A stretch of DNA of 64,000 bases from the NCBI GenBank assembly GCA_009602735.1, contig WELA01003606.1:80770-144769 (forward strand). Direction: 5' to 3'. The position numbers and the translations under genes were made by a program. A model generated the notes under the pieces. The model saw only the letters and a list, made by a program, of their open reading frames with translations, ran no database searches and was not told where the DNA came from. Source of the DNA: Mesotaenium endlicherianum. Taxonomy: Eukaryota > Streptophyta > Zygnematophyceae > Zygnematales > Mesotaeniaceae. Below, in pieces: positions 44,301 to 56,338 of this stretch (positions within the stretch are counted from its first letter, which is position 1; each line of letters starts with the position of its first letter).

Positions 44301-47001
44301 CTATCTGTGCGCCAACCTAGGTGCGTCGTTGAGGCTCCGGACGGCGGTTTGGCTGCGCAGCGCAGTCCAGGATGCCCCCCCCCATGCGGCATTGCCGCCC
44401 GCGGTCGCCTAGGTGCACCTCACTATGCTGGGCTGCGTGCGTGTGCCATGTGGCAGCGCGTGTGCGCAGCTGGCGTGCGCATCTACTGTTGGAGCTTTAC
44501 CGACCGCGTTGCTGCCGGACGTGCGCAGGGCAGTTCGCGGCGCTGGCTTGTGTGGGTATGTGTGCCTGGCCATGCCGCTGTCGTAAGTGGGCACTTTGCC
44601 CAGCGTGTGCGTGACACGTGGCGGCGGCTGCTGGGGCCTGCTGCTAGCAGCAGTTAGCAGCGGACGTTTGTCCCGTTGCTGCGCGCTTGTGCGCAGCGCT
44701 GCGCACGTTCGCGCGGCCATTTTTTGAACGGCTTTTGAAGCTGTAGCCAAAGTGGCCGGTTGGCGAGCTCGTGCCAAGGCGCCACCTATTGCTGCACAGG
44801 TTCAGGCAGCCCTGCTGGCGCCAGCAGGGCAGCGCACGCAAAGGGCGCGTGTGTTGGCGCCTTTGCCTTCTGCGTTGGCTGCTGCGTGGACCCGTTGGTG
44901 GGCCCGATTGCAGCATTGGCTGTCAGGACTGCGCAGGCTTGGGGCCTGCCACCTATCAGCCAGTCAAGACTCGCCGTGCCGCTGCTGACAGGTGTCAGCG
45001 CGGGGCGAGCCGGGCCTGCAGGGACGTCGATGTCAACGCCTGCGGCCTCCGTCGTGGGCGCTCTGTCGTCGTGCGGACGTGCGCGTGGCGGATGCGTCGA
45101 CTTGGTAGCAGGGCCGTGCGCAGCGCAGGCTGGCAGAGCTGCGCAGGCTTAGGGCCTGCCATCTGTCAGTGCGTCAGAGCTTGCCGATTTAGTGCTGATA
45201 GGTGTCAGCGTGAGGCAAGTCGGGTCTGCAGGGGCGTCGATGTTGGCGCCTGCGGCCTTTGTCGTGTGCGCTCCATCGTCGTGCGGATGTGTGCGTGGCG
45301 ACTGCGTCGGCCCAACAGCGGGGCTGTGCGTAGTGTGGGCTGGCAGAGCTGCGCAGGCCTGGGGCCTGCCATCCGTCAGCGCATGGGGGCCTGCTCTGTC
45401 GCTGCTGACAGGTGTTAGTGGGGGGCACGTAGGGTCGGCAAACGCGTCATTGTCGGCGTGTGCAGCCCTCGTCGTGAGTGCCGCGTCATCGTGCAAATGC
45501 TAGTTGACTGCAGTGCGGTGGCTGCAACAGCTGGCAGCGTCTGGATATGCCAGGTGTCATTATTGGGCGTGCGCGCAAATGTTGCGCTATCCCTTGCTCT
45601 CTCGCTACTGACAGGTGTCAAAGCGATGTGCGTCGGGTTTGCAAGGGCGTCCATGTCGACGTCGGCAGTGTCCGGTGTAGGAGCTCCGTCGTAATGCGGG
45701 CGTGTGCATGGCTGCTGCGCTGCTGCCGCGCCATGTGGCCGCCTCATATATTGCCAGGTGTTGGCGCCGGGCGTTTGCGCATGTGCTGCGCAGGCGCCAG
45801 CTATCAATACTGCAGCGTCGGCCGGGGGAGCGTGTGCGAACAGCGCTTCGCAAGCGTCGTAGCTGTTGGCGGCAAAGAGAGCACGAAGTCGCGCGATCTC
45901 CGCGTTGGCCTCCACAAGAGCGTCGCTGACCTTGTTGAAACTGCAGTAGTCGTCCCCGGGGATCATTGCGGCGTTCGTCGTAGCCGTGGCTGCCGTGATC
46001 AAGGGGCTTCTGCCAGTGCGAGGGTTCTGCATTCTTTGTGGGCCCAAAGAGGGCGCAGGATCGTCATAAGCGAGTCCAGACTCCGTGTCGCACTGCTTTT
46101 GCATGCACACAATCTGCAGGTGACCGGCCTTGCCGCAGTAGGTGCAATCGCCTGGCTTGTCGTTCTGCGCCAGAGTGCAGTCACGACGTGAGTGGCCCAT
46201 TTCCCCACATACCCAGGAAGTGTCTCTCGTTGTCGCGGCCATAGAGATACGGCCACGTTGAGCGTTGTGAGACTGCGTCTGTGCAGGCAGCTGCGGCTGC
46301 TGCGGCTGCTGCTGCTGGCGTGCAGGTGCGGGGCGAGCTGTTAAAGAGGGGGCCATCGGGACCTCGTGTCTAACGCTCGTGGATGCAAGGCCAACACGGT
46401 TGCTGATGTTGCTCCGTGCAGCGGCCAAGCTTTGCTTCTCAACAGAGAGGTATGCGTCCTCCAGGATGTACTTGGAGCCGATGTGGTAGATGAGGGGAGC
46501 GATGGCTCTCTTCTCAGGCGTGACTCTACAGCGCGTAGGAAGATCTCTGCGGCCTCTCGGTTAGTGACGGTGCCGACGTCTCGGCGGAGGTGCGTCAGGC
46601 AACGATACATCATCCGAATCGTCTCGCTCTTGCGCCGGAAGAAGTGGTGCAGCTTGTACACCTTCTCTTTGGTCGCGGCCTGGAACTCCTTCCTAAGGAC
46701 GGCCCAGAAGGACTTGACCGGATCTGCAAGGGGGGTCTCCACAAGGGGGTCCTCCAAAAGCTCTGTGCGTGCGTAGATCTCGTCACCTTTTCTCACAAAA
46801 GGTGTCACGGGCCTCGTAGAGGAGGTAGCGCATAAGCGTATAAAACACGTCACGCTTAGTAAGCGTGGGCGTTTTAAGCTTTGCAGTCACGAACTCAGCC
46901 TCAAACTCTAAGATTGTGTCGTCCAGATCACATGTTCCTGGCCTGCCGCTGAAGCGGAAGAGGGAGGACTTGTCAGTCTTGACCTCGTGGTCACTTGCCA
47001 T
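44300..47001 (-). pseudogene. gag-like region (element G) with two CCHC knuckles
   Basis: Reading minus from 47001: a capsid-like N-terminus (LFRFSGRPGTCDLDD, FVTAKLKTPTLTKRDVFYTL), then KVYKLHHFFRRKSETIRMMY, then a Gln-rich stretch and two knuckles, CGEMGHSRRDC and CTYCGKAGHLQIVC, near 46200-46110. The capsid part resembles the gag-like region of family A (compare FVRQKSETVMEV). A long Ala/Pro/Asp-rich tail with tandem repeats follows. The region is GC-rich compared with its neighbours. No pol domain is seen. It is broken, with a few interruptions. Confidence 0.7.
44985..45700 (-). repeat. Coding minisatellite, unit of about 200-220 bp, about four units
   Basis: Units recur with marker GCGCCTGCGGCC-like segments near 45027, 45247, 45457 and 45659. 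Each unit also carries ACAGGTGTCAG and GCTGCGCAGGC-like marks. In the minus frame this gives repeats of about 70 residues with a DPTCLTLTPIS-like segment. Unit length is near a multiple of three, so the frame can persist. Confidence 0.75.
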
Positions 47002-47140
47002 GGGATATTAGGATCGTAGTGAGCCCACTGAGAAGGTGGTTCATGGACAATTACAGGAGGTAGGAGTGCTGGCTGTTCCCCTTCAGAGGGTTCAGTGACA
47101 GTGCTGAGACCTAAGTCTGAGTCTTCGCCACTAACCCCTC

Positions 47141-48347
47141 TGTAGTAAGGCTGATAAGAGAGCTTACTACGTGTAGGCGTACGTTGAAGATTCTAATTGA
47201 TTTTGAGCAAAGCAAAGAGAGATTTTTTTAGAAGTAAGGAGTGTGTACTCTCCAGAGTGAGCACCTCAATATTGTAATCTGATAGGAAAACAACAGATGA
47301 AGTCTGGCCCAAAAGATCACTGGAAGCACATCATGATCTTCAAGAGTAGTCCTATAGCAGGGGGTGTAAGTTGTGAATTTGCTCACCACTTGTGAAGTTC
47401 TTCAAGTGACTGGAAGCAAGCAAGGCTTGCTCTTCACAAGAGAGAGACTAAGTGGTCTTGAAAACACAAGAGATAAAACTGTAAGCTTTACTAAAAATCT
47501 CTATGGCATAATGGGACTTCCAAAAAAATGTCTCTCTAGGGACATTTTTTAGCACTTATACTCCTGGACACCTGGCGTGGTATGCGGCAGGTCCAATGCA
47601 TCTATTCACTCTAGGAGGCTCTCTTATGTTCACTAATGTGTGCAAGGCATGTACTAGCTCTCCTATAGGCTAGGCATGACTCAAACCAATCAAAGCAAGG
47701 TGCGTAGTCTATGCTAAGTGTCTCTCACTGGTGAAGGTTACTTTGGGTGTTTCTACCTAGATAGCGCCTCAAAAGTGAATCTGGAACTTGAGGAAGCTTC
47801 CCCTAGAAGTAGGTGATGCAGTCACCAAGTTATAGCCTCAATGATACACTTATACTATGTAAATGCAAGACTTATGTAGACAAAGGGGCTCGTGGATTTG
47901 TGTGCACAATGCTAGGGGTGCTCGGGGTGACGAAATAGCCCACAATGTCACTTTTGGGCAGATTGAGTCACAAGTTCGCTTTTGGTGTGATTCTGCAAGA
48001 GATTGAAAAGGAGCGCGGACTATATTGCGCCTTTTGTGCTCGATACTTCACCAAACGACGCGAAACTGGTGCCATTTGGAAGATGCTTTGACGCGCCACA
48101 CTTTGAAGACTTGGAAATCTTGAGAAGGTCAATATATGAATGCTTAAATCCAATGCAAAGTTGGTTGTCCTAGATTGATGTTTCGCACATGTATAGCATA
48201 GTTTTGTACGTCAACCTCGACTCAATAAATCATAATAGTATTAAATATTTAGCAGACTTAATATCAATTGAAGCTCAGCAGGCTGAACTTATTTAACTAT
48301 TATATTTAAATGTATAGTATATCTATCCAATATATTGATTCATTACA
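47141..48347 (-). repeat. Candidate LTR between regions F and G
   Basis: On the minus strand it begins TGTAATGAATC directly after a purine run (AAGTTGGAGGGAT) and may end CCTTACTACA at 47141, giving TGTA...TACA ends. The first 130 bp resemble the family D repeat at 38900-39038. The far end is a guess from the terminal bases alone. Confidence 0.4.
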
Positions 48348-48637
48348 ATCCCTCCAACTTAAATTGTTGTCGACTCGACAACACTTCCTACTATTATGTA
48401 AAATATAGTAACACACATGCAACACAACCAACTGATACTAAAACAAAGACAACAGCAAACTAAGTACTAGGAGCTCTGTCTTTTGGAGAGCGAGACCTGG
48501 AACAGGATCTCCTTCTCCTGTCTGATGGCCTCCTAAAACCTGGGGGCTCGGACCAGGGTGAACCAAGGGGTGAACGCAGCAACTGGGCAGCCTGCTCTTG
48601 CACTATCTGCAAGTTGATGGAGACCGCTCTCTCCTGT

Positions 48638-49136
48638 TGTAGTAATTTGAGTTATTATATATTTGCATATATTTCAATGTTTCCAAATATATTTGGAGTA
48701 GTATTGTGTGGATTCAAGTGTGAATAGGTACTCTAGTGACTTGGTTCATGTCCTTTGAACCTTCGAAGGCATTTTCGAAGTTAGAAGAAAGACCTAGAAG
48801 AACTCCACGTGGCAAAAGTCAAATGTGCCATTTTTAGGTCAAAAGGACATGTGTACATTATTCTAGAAAGAGGTGGCAAGTTTTGGGATGTGTTGGGTGC
48901 CAACACATCAACATACACCTTCCTAGAAATTACTTATGTAGCAAGTATATAAACAAGAGCTAGAACATAGAAAGACATTCCAGAATCACTCTTGTACTTG
49001 CCAAAATCCAGAAATATATTAACTTTCAAGAAGCCATCTCTCTTTCAAGAAGCTACCACTTGTGTTCAAAGATCCTTGTCTTGAATAGACAAAGTATTAT
49101 ATTTCACTAAGTACTTTATCTATCTGTTTTGATACA
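48638..49136 (+). repeat. B2 5' LTR
   Basis: About 499 bp, TGTAGTAATTTGAG to GATACA, followed by the primer site TGGTATCGGAGC. More diverged than the B1 and B3 LTRs. Confidence 0.88.
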
Positions 49137-49173
49137 GTGGTATCGGAGCCAGGCACTTTGGTAGCACAAGAAG

Positions 49174-49815
49174 ATGGCCGATCCTCAAGACCAACAGCAA
49201 GCTTTCGAAGGAAGCCCTTCCTCTCCAAGACACCCTCCTCCAGCGCCGATGGGAGAGCCCACTCAAGAAAATCTGCAACAACAAGAAGCACCACAAGGAG
49301 GAGCACACCCTCCTCCAGCGTCGATGGGAGAGCCTACTCAAGGAAATCTGCAACAACAAGAAGCACCACAAGGAGGAGCACCGTCAAATCCCGTGGCAGC
49401 CGCTATAGCAAAGTTGACCCCACCACAAGGAGTTCCCGCAAATGAGTGGGCAGCCTTCCTAATGACCGTCCACAACCAAGTGGGCTTGGCCACCTATGAA
49501 GCAACCGTGCAAGCGTCAAGAGAAGCTATGGCTGCCATGGTTGCCCCTATTGCGAGCAATGCTCAAAATCCAGCCCCGGCTCAAGCGCCTCCACAAGAGC
49601 CAACGAGAGCAAGGAAACTCATCAAGCCCGGCAAACCCGACACTTTCAACCCCGGGAAAGGTGCCAACCTGAATTTATGGCTCTACCAAGTGGAGACATA
49701 CCTCGCATTCCTTGAAGTACCCGAGGAGGACTACGTTCCCTTTGCCGTTACCTTACTTAGAGGAGCAGCAACATCATGGTGGCGTAACTATCAAGCGGCA
49801 ATATATGCAAACTAA
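49174..49815 (+). pseudogene. B2 gag, 5' part
   Basis: Starts [18 protein letters not shown] and matches the first half of B1/B3 gag, including the 24-residue duplication and the capsid start, up to [10 protein letters not shown]. Fossil part. Confidence 0.88.
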
Positions 49816-51215
49816 TACATAATAACTCAAATCACTACATCACCCCCCCGCCAAAAAAAGCGACGTCTCGGCGCGTCAAGTCAGGTCTTACACATGTGGA
49901 GCAGACTAGTCAACAGCTTCAAGTCAAATGCCACACATGTGAAGAGGATTAGTCTAAGGCGCCAAGTCAGGTGCTAGATATGTAAGGTAGACTAGGCAAG
50001 GTCGTAGGTGGTGTGACCTTATTGGCTAGCCTACTCCTTAATGATGAAAAAAATTGTACAAGTTGGCCCCGAATCTGCCACGAATTCAAAAATTCATATC
50101 GTCCACAGAACTCCTCCAAATTTGAAAATTCGAGTGCCAGACAGACCGCGTCAAAGAACTCTACCGGGTCACTAGATTTGAGAGCATTCTAATTTTTGGA
50201 GTGTCGTTGAGAGCTGAGAGAGTAGGCACTCCTCCAGGGGGGTCAAGTACATGTCCCAATCTTGCTCCAGAGTAGACACGTAGGCCTTTAGAGAGGTCTT
50301 CAGGGTACGATTCATACGCTCGGTTTGCCCAATTGATTGTGGGTGGTAGGCGGTAGACATATCCAGCTATGTACCCAAGTTTTTGAAGAGATTTTTCCAG
50401 AAATGGCTTGTGAATCTTGGGTCTCTATCTGACACAATTCTTGATGGTAGTCCATGGAGTCGGAAGATGTTGTCAACGATGAGTCTTGCAAGTTGTGGTG
50501 CTGTAGCCTTAGTCGTCGTGGGAATAAAATGAGCCATCTTAGTAAGTCTGTCCACCACCGTGAGTATTGTATTAAGGCCTCGAGATGTCACGGGCAAGTG
50601 CACGATAAGGTCCATTGAGATGTCCGTCCATTGTGGTAGTAATTGGAGGAGTCCTCCCGCCTTTCGCGATGATGGCTTGATTCTTTGGCATGTGTCACAG
50701 CTCCAGCAGTACTCCTTGACTTGCTTAGACATGCTTGGCCAACAATAAGTCCTAGCTAGAACGCCCGTGGTCCTTAGGATTCCAAAGTGTCCTCCAAGAG
50801 GGTTGTCGTGTGCTTCTCGTAGAAGCAAGAGCCGGAGGTCTATGTCGTTAGGAACACATCTCTGGCCCGAGTCTTGCCTCACCCAATAATTGCCTTCTTG
50901 CTTCTTGCATGGGTCCAAGGCTGCTTCTCCGTCCTTGTAGTAAGGGTCTCTTTCATAGGCGGCTGAAAATCGAGCTTCCAGATCTGTCTTCAGGGATACC
51001 ATCACTGCATTTAATTGCAGTCTTGAGAGGGGGTCAGCCGGGTTTGTCTTGCCGGGCTGGTACTGAATCGTGATGTTGTATTGTTGCAAGTATCCGCTCC
51101 ATCTTGCTTGTCTCCTTGAGAGATACGGCTGCGTCTGGAGGTGCTTTAACGCCTCATGGTCTGTGGTGACCAGTACATTGCGTCCTTCAACGTAGCAGCG
51201 CCAAACCTTTAGCGC
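49816..51215 (-). pseudogene. Reverse-oriented B-family block inside B2
   Basis: Contains, in reverse, the 3' polypurine/untranslated region and the RNase H to integrase part of pol ([48 protein letters not shown]). It matches B1/B3 closely. It belongs to the B2 insertion, not to a separate insertion with its own target duplication. Confidence 0.8.
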
Positions 51216-51688
51216 CCATTGTGAGACTTACTTTGCAGAATTTGGAGAAGTATAGAAGGACTTATGATTTTCAGAAGTTTCTGCACAGATTTGGAGGAGT
51301 GCCTACTCTCTCAGCTCTCAACGACACTCCAAAAATGACAATGCTCTCAAATTTGATGACCCGGTAGACTTCTCCGACGCAGTTTGTCTGGCACTCGAAT
51401 TTTCAGATTTGGAGCAGTTCTGTGGCCGCTATGAATTTTTGAGTTCGTGGCAGATTCTGGGCCAACTTGTACAATTTTCTTTATCATTAAGGAGTAGGCT
51501 AGCCAATAAGGTCACACCACCTACGACCTTGCCTAGTCTACCTTACATGTGTAGCACCTGACTTGGCGCCTTTGACTAGTCCTCTTCACATGTGTGGCAT
51601 CTGACTTGAAACTGTTGACTAGTTTGCTCCACATGTGTAAGACCTGACTTGACGCGCCGAGACGTCGCTTTTTCTATCGGGGGGGTGA

Positions 51689-52165
51689 TGTAGTGATTTG
51701 AGTTATTATATATTAGTTTGTATATATTTCAATGTTTTCAAATATATTTGGAGTAGTATTGTGTGGATTCAAGTGTGAATAGGTACTCTAGTGACTTGGT
51801 TCATGTCCTTTGAACCTTCTAAGGCATTTTCGAAGTTAGAGGAAAGACCTAGAAGAACTCCACGTGGCAAAAGTCAAATGTACCATTTTTAGGTCAAAAG
51901 GACATATGTACATTATTCTAGAAAGAGGTGGCAAGTTTTGGGATGTGTTGGGTGCCAACACATCAACATACACCTTCCTAGAAATTACTTATTTAGCAAG
52001 TATATAAACAAGAGCTAGAACATAGAAAGACATTCAAGAATCACTCTTGTACTTGCCAAAATCCAGAAATATATTAACTTTCAAGAAGCCATCTCTCTTT
52101 CAAGAAGCTACCACTTGTGTTCAAAGATCCTTGTCCAAAGTACTTCATCTATCTGTTTCACTACA
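51689..52165 (+). repeat. B2 3' LTR
   Basis: 477 bp, TGTAGTGATTTGAG to CTACA, with the G-rich polypurine tract just before it. Confidence 0.88.
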
Positions 52166-53602
52166 CCTGTGCAGCTTTCAATCTGACAGGGACATACACT
52201 GGCATATTGAAGGGGTGCTCCATGACATGGGCTGAAGGTACATGCCCTCTATGAGAGGGGGATGCTGACTGCCTCCTTGGCAACCCTTCTATCTGCTCTG
52301 TCTCACTGAGTCTCACCTCCTAAGGTGGAACTCCTCCTGCTGAAACTTCCCAGCCACTAGAGATCCGGATCTGTGGGTGGGCTGGTATCCCCAAGCTGCT
52401 ATAGGGCTGCTCGTGCAAAGGCCCTTCCAGTCTGCTGTATAGTGGGAGGTGTAACGGGGGTCTGTGCCTCAGCAGGATTAGACTCCTCTCCGGCGCCTTC
52501 CTCCTCTTTGTCCTCTTGTTCCTCTGAGACTTCTAGAGTCTCTCTGGTCATCTCCTCCAGCCGTTCCCAAGAAATAGAGTATCCCACTGACCTCCCCCTT
52601 TTGGATGCGGGTGGGGGTTGCTGGGTCCTGACCGCATACAGGTCTTCCTCCCCTTGCTTACTTGCACATTTGGCATAAGCATATTTTCCCTTAGAGAAAG
52701 AATCTGTAGCCCTGGTCCAATCCTCCTATGTCTCCTGACTCATGCAGTCCCCGACTCCATCCGGTCTTGGGTCCCATGTTCCAATGTGAGGTGGCAGCAC
52801 TATCTTCCCCTGCAAGTCTGCCAGGAAATTGTCTTCCTCAGCTCTGTCATTTTGCTGGTCCTTCATGGTGATGGTCATCCAGCGCCAGTCAGTGGGCTGC
52901 AGAAAGAAAGCAAAATTTGTCCTCTTCAAAGTACAGGGGTGCTTCTTCTTTCCACCTCGTTATACATGGGCCCTAAATCGGTATGGAAAGTGGTATCCTT
53001 GAAGCTATCTGTATGCATAGGGATCAACCTGATGACCCTATTTGTGCCCCAGATCCCAGGTATTGGCATCCTTTCAGATGCACCTATCTGGGCCAATGCT
53101 TTGACCTCGTGGATCGTATATCCCACCATCCTGACATAGTCAGGGTACAATAGAAGCCCTGTGCTAACCTCTATGTACCTGTCAAAACTTTGGGACGTCT
53201 CCCCCTCCCGCTGCAGTATGTCCTTCTGCGACTCACTTTGGCTTCTATGGGCGTACTTGAAAGCTTCCTCCAAAAGGTCAAAGCCCTTGCCCATCACCGT
53301 GTAGCGATAGCTTTTTAATTCTCCTCTGTTCTTCCTCAACATGCTGCTTCCGCCTCTCCTTAGCCAACCTTTGTTCTTCCGTCTTCTTGGCTTCCTCTGC
53401 AGCTTTTTTTGTCTCGCTCCTCCTCTCTCAGCTCGGCCTGTTCTTCCTCCTCCTTCCTCTTCTGAGCCTCCCGCTGCAGTCAAAGTCGCTCTAATTCTCG
53501 AGAAGAGATGGAGGATGATTCGATGTTGCCATGGAACTCCTTGTACTCCGCTTGCACCTCGTCCGCCCTTCTTTTCCTCTTGAGTTTAGACTTTTGAGTC
53601 AT

Positions 53603-53827
53603 CCTGATCATTCATTCCACAATTGAGTTAGTGTAGTCATGATACTATGCACCGGATTGAGTACCTTGACTGGTAATAACGCAGTAGTGAGAATTGTAAT
53701 ATGCAATACCTGGTGCAAGTAAATTGAAAGTGTCAGTGTGCTTGAGAGAGAAGTAAGTGTGAGCGGAGTTGAGTGTGGAGGATGAATATGTAACGGCAAT
53801 CGGCTAGTTCCCAAGATGTTTATTCCA
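53603..53827 (-). other. Candidate short LTR or leader between elements E and F
   Basis: A purine run AAGTTGGAGGGAG (minus strand, 53828-53840) is followed by TGGAATAAACATC, a possible LTR start of element E. About 220 bp later region F begins. The same purine run precedes the candidate LTR at 48347. The ends are not proven. Confidence 0.35.
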
Positions 53828-54373
53828 CTCCCTCCAACTTAATGTTTTAGGTGGGCTGCCTGTCCTAACTGTCACTGGGCTGCCTGTCACAATTGGGGCT
53901 GCCTATCACAACTGTCACTTAATGTCAACTACTTTGACTTCTTGTCACTAACTGCCACTTTTGGCCGCGTTTGGCCACATTTCTATTCCAACTTAAATGG
54001 AGACAGGACCTCCTGTCACCTTCCCATGTCAACTAAAATGGCAGTTAGGAAGGTGTCCCAGCCTCTCAAACGTAAAAAGCGTTTCAACGCCCCTTTGGTA
54101 TTAGTCGAATGGTCCTTAAATTCCCAGGTGTCCCCAGAGGCATCGTCACCCTTGCATCAGACCTGACATTTCATGACATATTTAGATGATCAACGGACAG
54201 AGCGAGCTTCTAAAATCTCATCAACCTTATATTCCTCAGGGTCACCATCCCGGACAGCGGGGACCGGTCCCAATTGGACAGGTAACCGACCGCTGAACAG
54301 TGTGTCACTCTTGATGTATGGTTCCAGGAAGAGACATTAAAGACTGGGTGACCCTTGTATTCCGCTGACATGT

Positions 54374-55532
54374 TCAGTTTGTAAGCATCCTGACCGACAC
54401 TCCGCACCCAAAATATGGACCGACCCAAATTGGACCAAGCTTTTTCTTGACCTTACCAGACAGGTACAGGTGTTGATAATGCAGTTTGACCAAATCGCCC
54501 TCATAAAATGTCAGCTCCCGACGGTGTTGATTAGCATATTTTTGTTGATTTTCTTGAGCTTTGTGCAGATTTTGTTGGACTTCTGACAGGGTGTCAACAA
54601 ACTCCTGAGTCAATTGGAGAGACACCGAGTTGTCAATCCCCTCTGGGTGAGTTAATGACTCCTCTAGCACATCTAAAGGAGACTTGGGGACTCTACCCAG
54701 ACTGAGTTCAAATGGAGTCTTTCCTGTTGACGCATGCACCGCACTATTGACCGCAAATTGAATTTGAGGCAACAGGTCATCCCAAATATCTTGTTTTTGG
54801 TTAATATATGCTCTCAACACCTCTTGCAAAATTCGATTAAAACTTTCAGTTTGCCCATTGGTCTCAGGGTGGTTTGCTGCGCTGTGTAGCTGTTTGACTC
54901 CCATTAACCCCATCAAAGCTCTCAAGAACGTAGAGGTGAATTTTGAGTCTCTGTCTGAGATGATATTGGAGGATAGCCCATGTTGGTATACTACATGGTT
55001 GTAGAACTGTCTCGCAGTTTTGAGTGCAGTGACTTTGACAGGGGTGGGGATGAAAATGGCCATTTTGGTCAATTTATCCACTATTACGAGTATAGAATCA
55101 TGCCCATTGGCAGTTCTTGGTAGTGTTACCACCAAGTCCATGGATATTGTTTCCCATCGTCCAGCTGGGATGGGTAGTGGTTGTATTAATCAACCCCCCA
55201 AGTGGGCTGTGTCTAGACTTGTTTTTTTGACACTGATCACAGGACTCAACATATTTCAAGACCTCCCGAGGCAACCCTTCCTAGTGATAATGTTTCGCCA
55301 ATTTGCCAACAGTTTTGGCTTGCCCCAAATGTCCACCCAGTACAGTGTCATGAGCCTGACTCAATAATAAAGACCTTAGTTCCAAGTTATTAGGAATCAC
55401 CAACTTCAGCCGTCTTGAAGTGGTTTCAGTTACCCAGAGCCCTCCTTTCAGCCTATGTCCGCGTGTATTAGTAGGATACACACCATCAGTGGGGTTGAGC
55501 TCAAATGTTGGGTCAAAAAGGTAAGTGTTCAA
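54374..55532 (-). pseudogene. Element E integrase
   Basis: HHCC segment (QAHDTVLGGHLGQAKTVGKL, CDQCQKNKSR), then the DDE core (MDLVVTLPRTANGHDSIL, SDRDSKFTSTFL, ANHPETNGQTESFNR) and the C-terminal barrel (YEGDLVKLHYQHLYLSGK). Distinct from the B and C integrases. Fossil. Confidence 0.85.
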
Positions 55533-55798
55533 GGAAGGACTTTTTGACTTTTAGTGAAGTGAGTGCACAAAATACTTATCTACAGCGTGCTGACTAAAGT
55601 TGCTTTCTTGCAAGTCAGGTATCCTAGAGAGTGCATCAGCAAGTTTCAACTTTCCTGGTTTGTAGTGAATCTGGACTTGGAATTGCTCCAGCATCTAGCT
55701 CAGCGGTTCTCCCTCCTCGACAGCTTGGACTTCTTCTGGAAGTGAATCAAGGTTAGGTGATGTATAATTACCTTATAAGCTTTGCCATGTAAGTATGC

Positions 55799-56301
55799 TG
55801 TAGTGATTTGAGTTATTATGTATTAGTATGCATATATTTTAATGTTTTCAAATATATTTGGAGTGGTATTGTGTGGAGTCAAGTGTGAATAGGTACTCTA
55901 GTAACTTGGTTCATGTCCTTTGAACCTTCCAAGGCATTTTCGAAGTTAGAGGAAAGACCTAGAAGAACTCCATGTGGCAAAAGTCAGATGTGCCATTTTT
56001 AGGTCAAAAGGACATGTGTACATTATTCTAGAAAGAGGTGGCAAGTTTTGGGATGTGTTGGGTGCCAACACATCAACATACACCTTCCTAGAAATTACTT
56101 ATGTAGCAAGTATATAAACAAGAGCTAGAACATAGAAAGACATTCCAGAATCACTCTTGTACTTGCCAAAATCCAGAAATATATTAACTTTCAAGAAGCC
56201 ATCTCTCTTTCAAGAAGCTACCACTTGTGTTCAAAGATCCTTGTCTTGAATAGATAAAGTATTCTGTTTTACTAAGTACTTTATCTATCTGTTTCACTAC
56301 A
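55799..56301 (+). repeat. B3 5' LTR
   Basis: 503 bp, TGTAGTGATTTGAG to TTTCACTACA, followed one base later by the primer site TGGTATCGGAGC (56303-56314). Confidence 0.93.
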
Positions 56302-56338
56302 GTGGTATCGGAGCTAGGCACTTTGGTAGCACAAGAAG

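Larger units (their letters stand above)
48638..52165 (+). mobile_element. Element B2, rearranged B-family copy
   Basis: Outer LTRs at 48638-49136 and 51689-52165 are flanked by a perfect CCTGT duplication (48633-48637 and 52166-52170), so this is one insertion. The interior is a forward 5' part of gag (from 49174), then a reverse-oriented block of B sequence (about 49.8-51.2 kb: 3' region and RNase H/integrase part of pol), then the forward 3' region. It is a broken copy. The mixed orientation within one target duplication suggests that the rearrangement happened before or during integration. Confidence 0.88.
48460..53602 (-). pseudogene. Unknown minus-strand ORF region F, split by element B2
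   Basis: Reading minus from an ATG at 53602 (MTQKSKLKRKRRADEVQAEY), the sequence gives a basic, Glu/Arg-rich coiled stretch. A middle part follows (YRYTVMGKGFDLLEEAFKY, LLYPDYVRMVGYTIHEVKAL), then an acidic part (EEQEDKEEEGAGEESNPAEA). After the B2 insertion comes an Arg/Ser tail (RSCSRSRSPKDRAPST) ending near 48470. I recognise no family. The setting, a purine tract and candidate LTR downstream and element E upstream, suggests the single gene of a non-autonomous LTR element. A decayed host gene is the alternative. Several interruptions. Confidence 0.45.

Noticed and set aside
44307-45503. Plus-strand GC-rich ORFs of 100-215 codons
   Set aside because: They are the opposite strand of the gag-like tail and its minisatellite. 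High GC lowers stop frequency, and no domain is recognised.
49816-51215. The reverse block in B2 as a separate B insertion
   Set aside because: It lacks complete LTRs and its own target duplication, and the outer CCTGT duplication encloses the whole structure.
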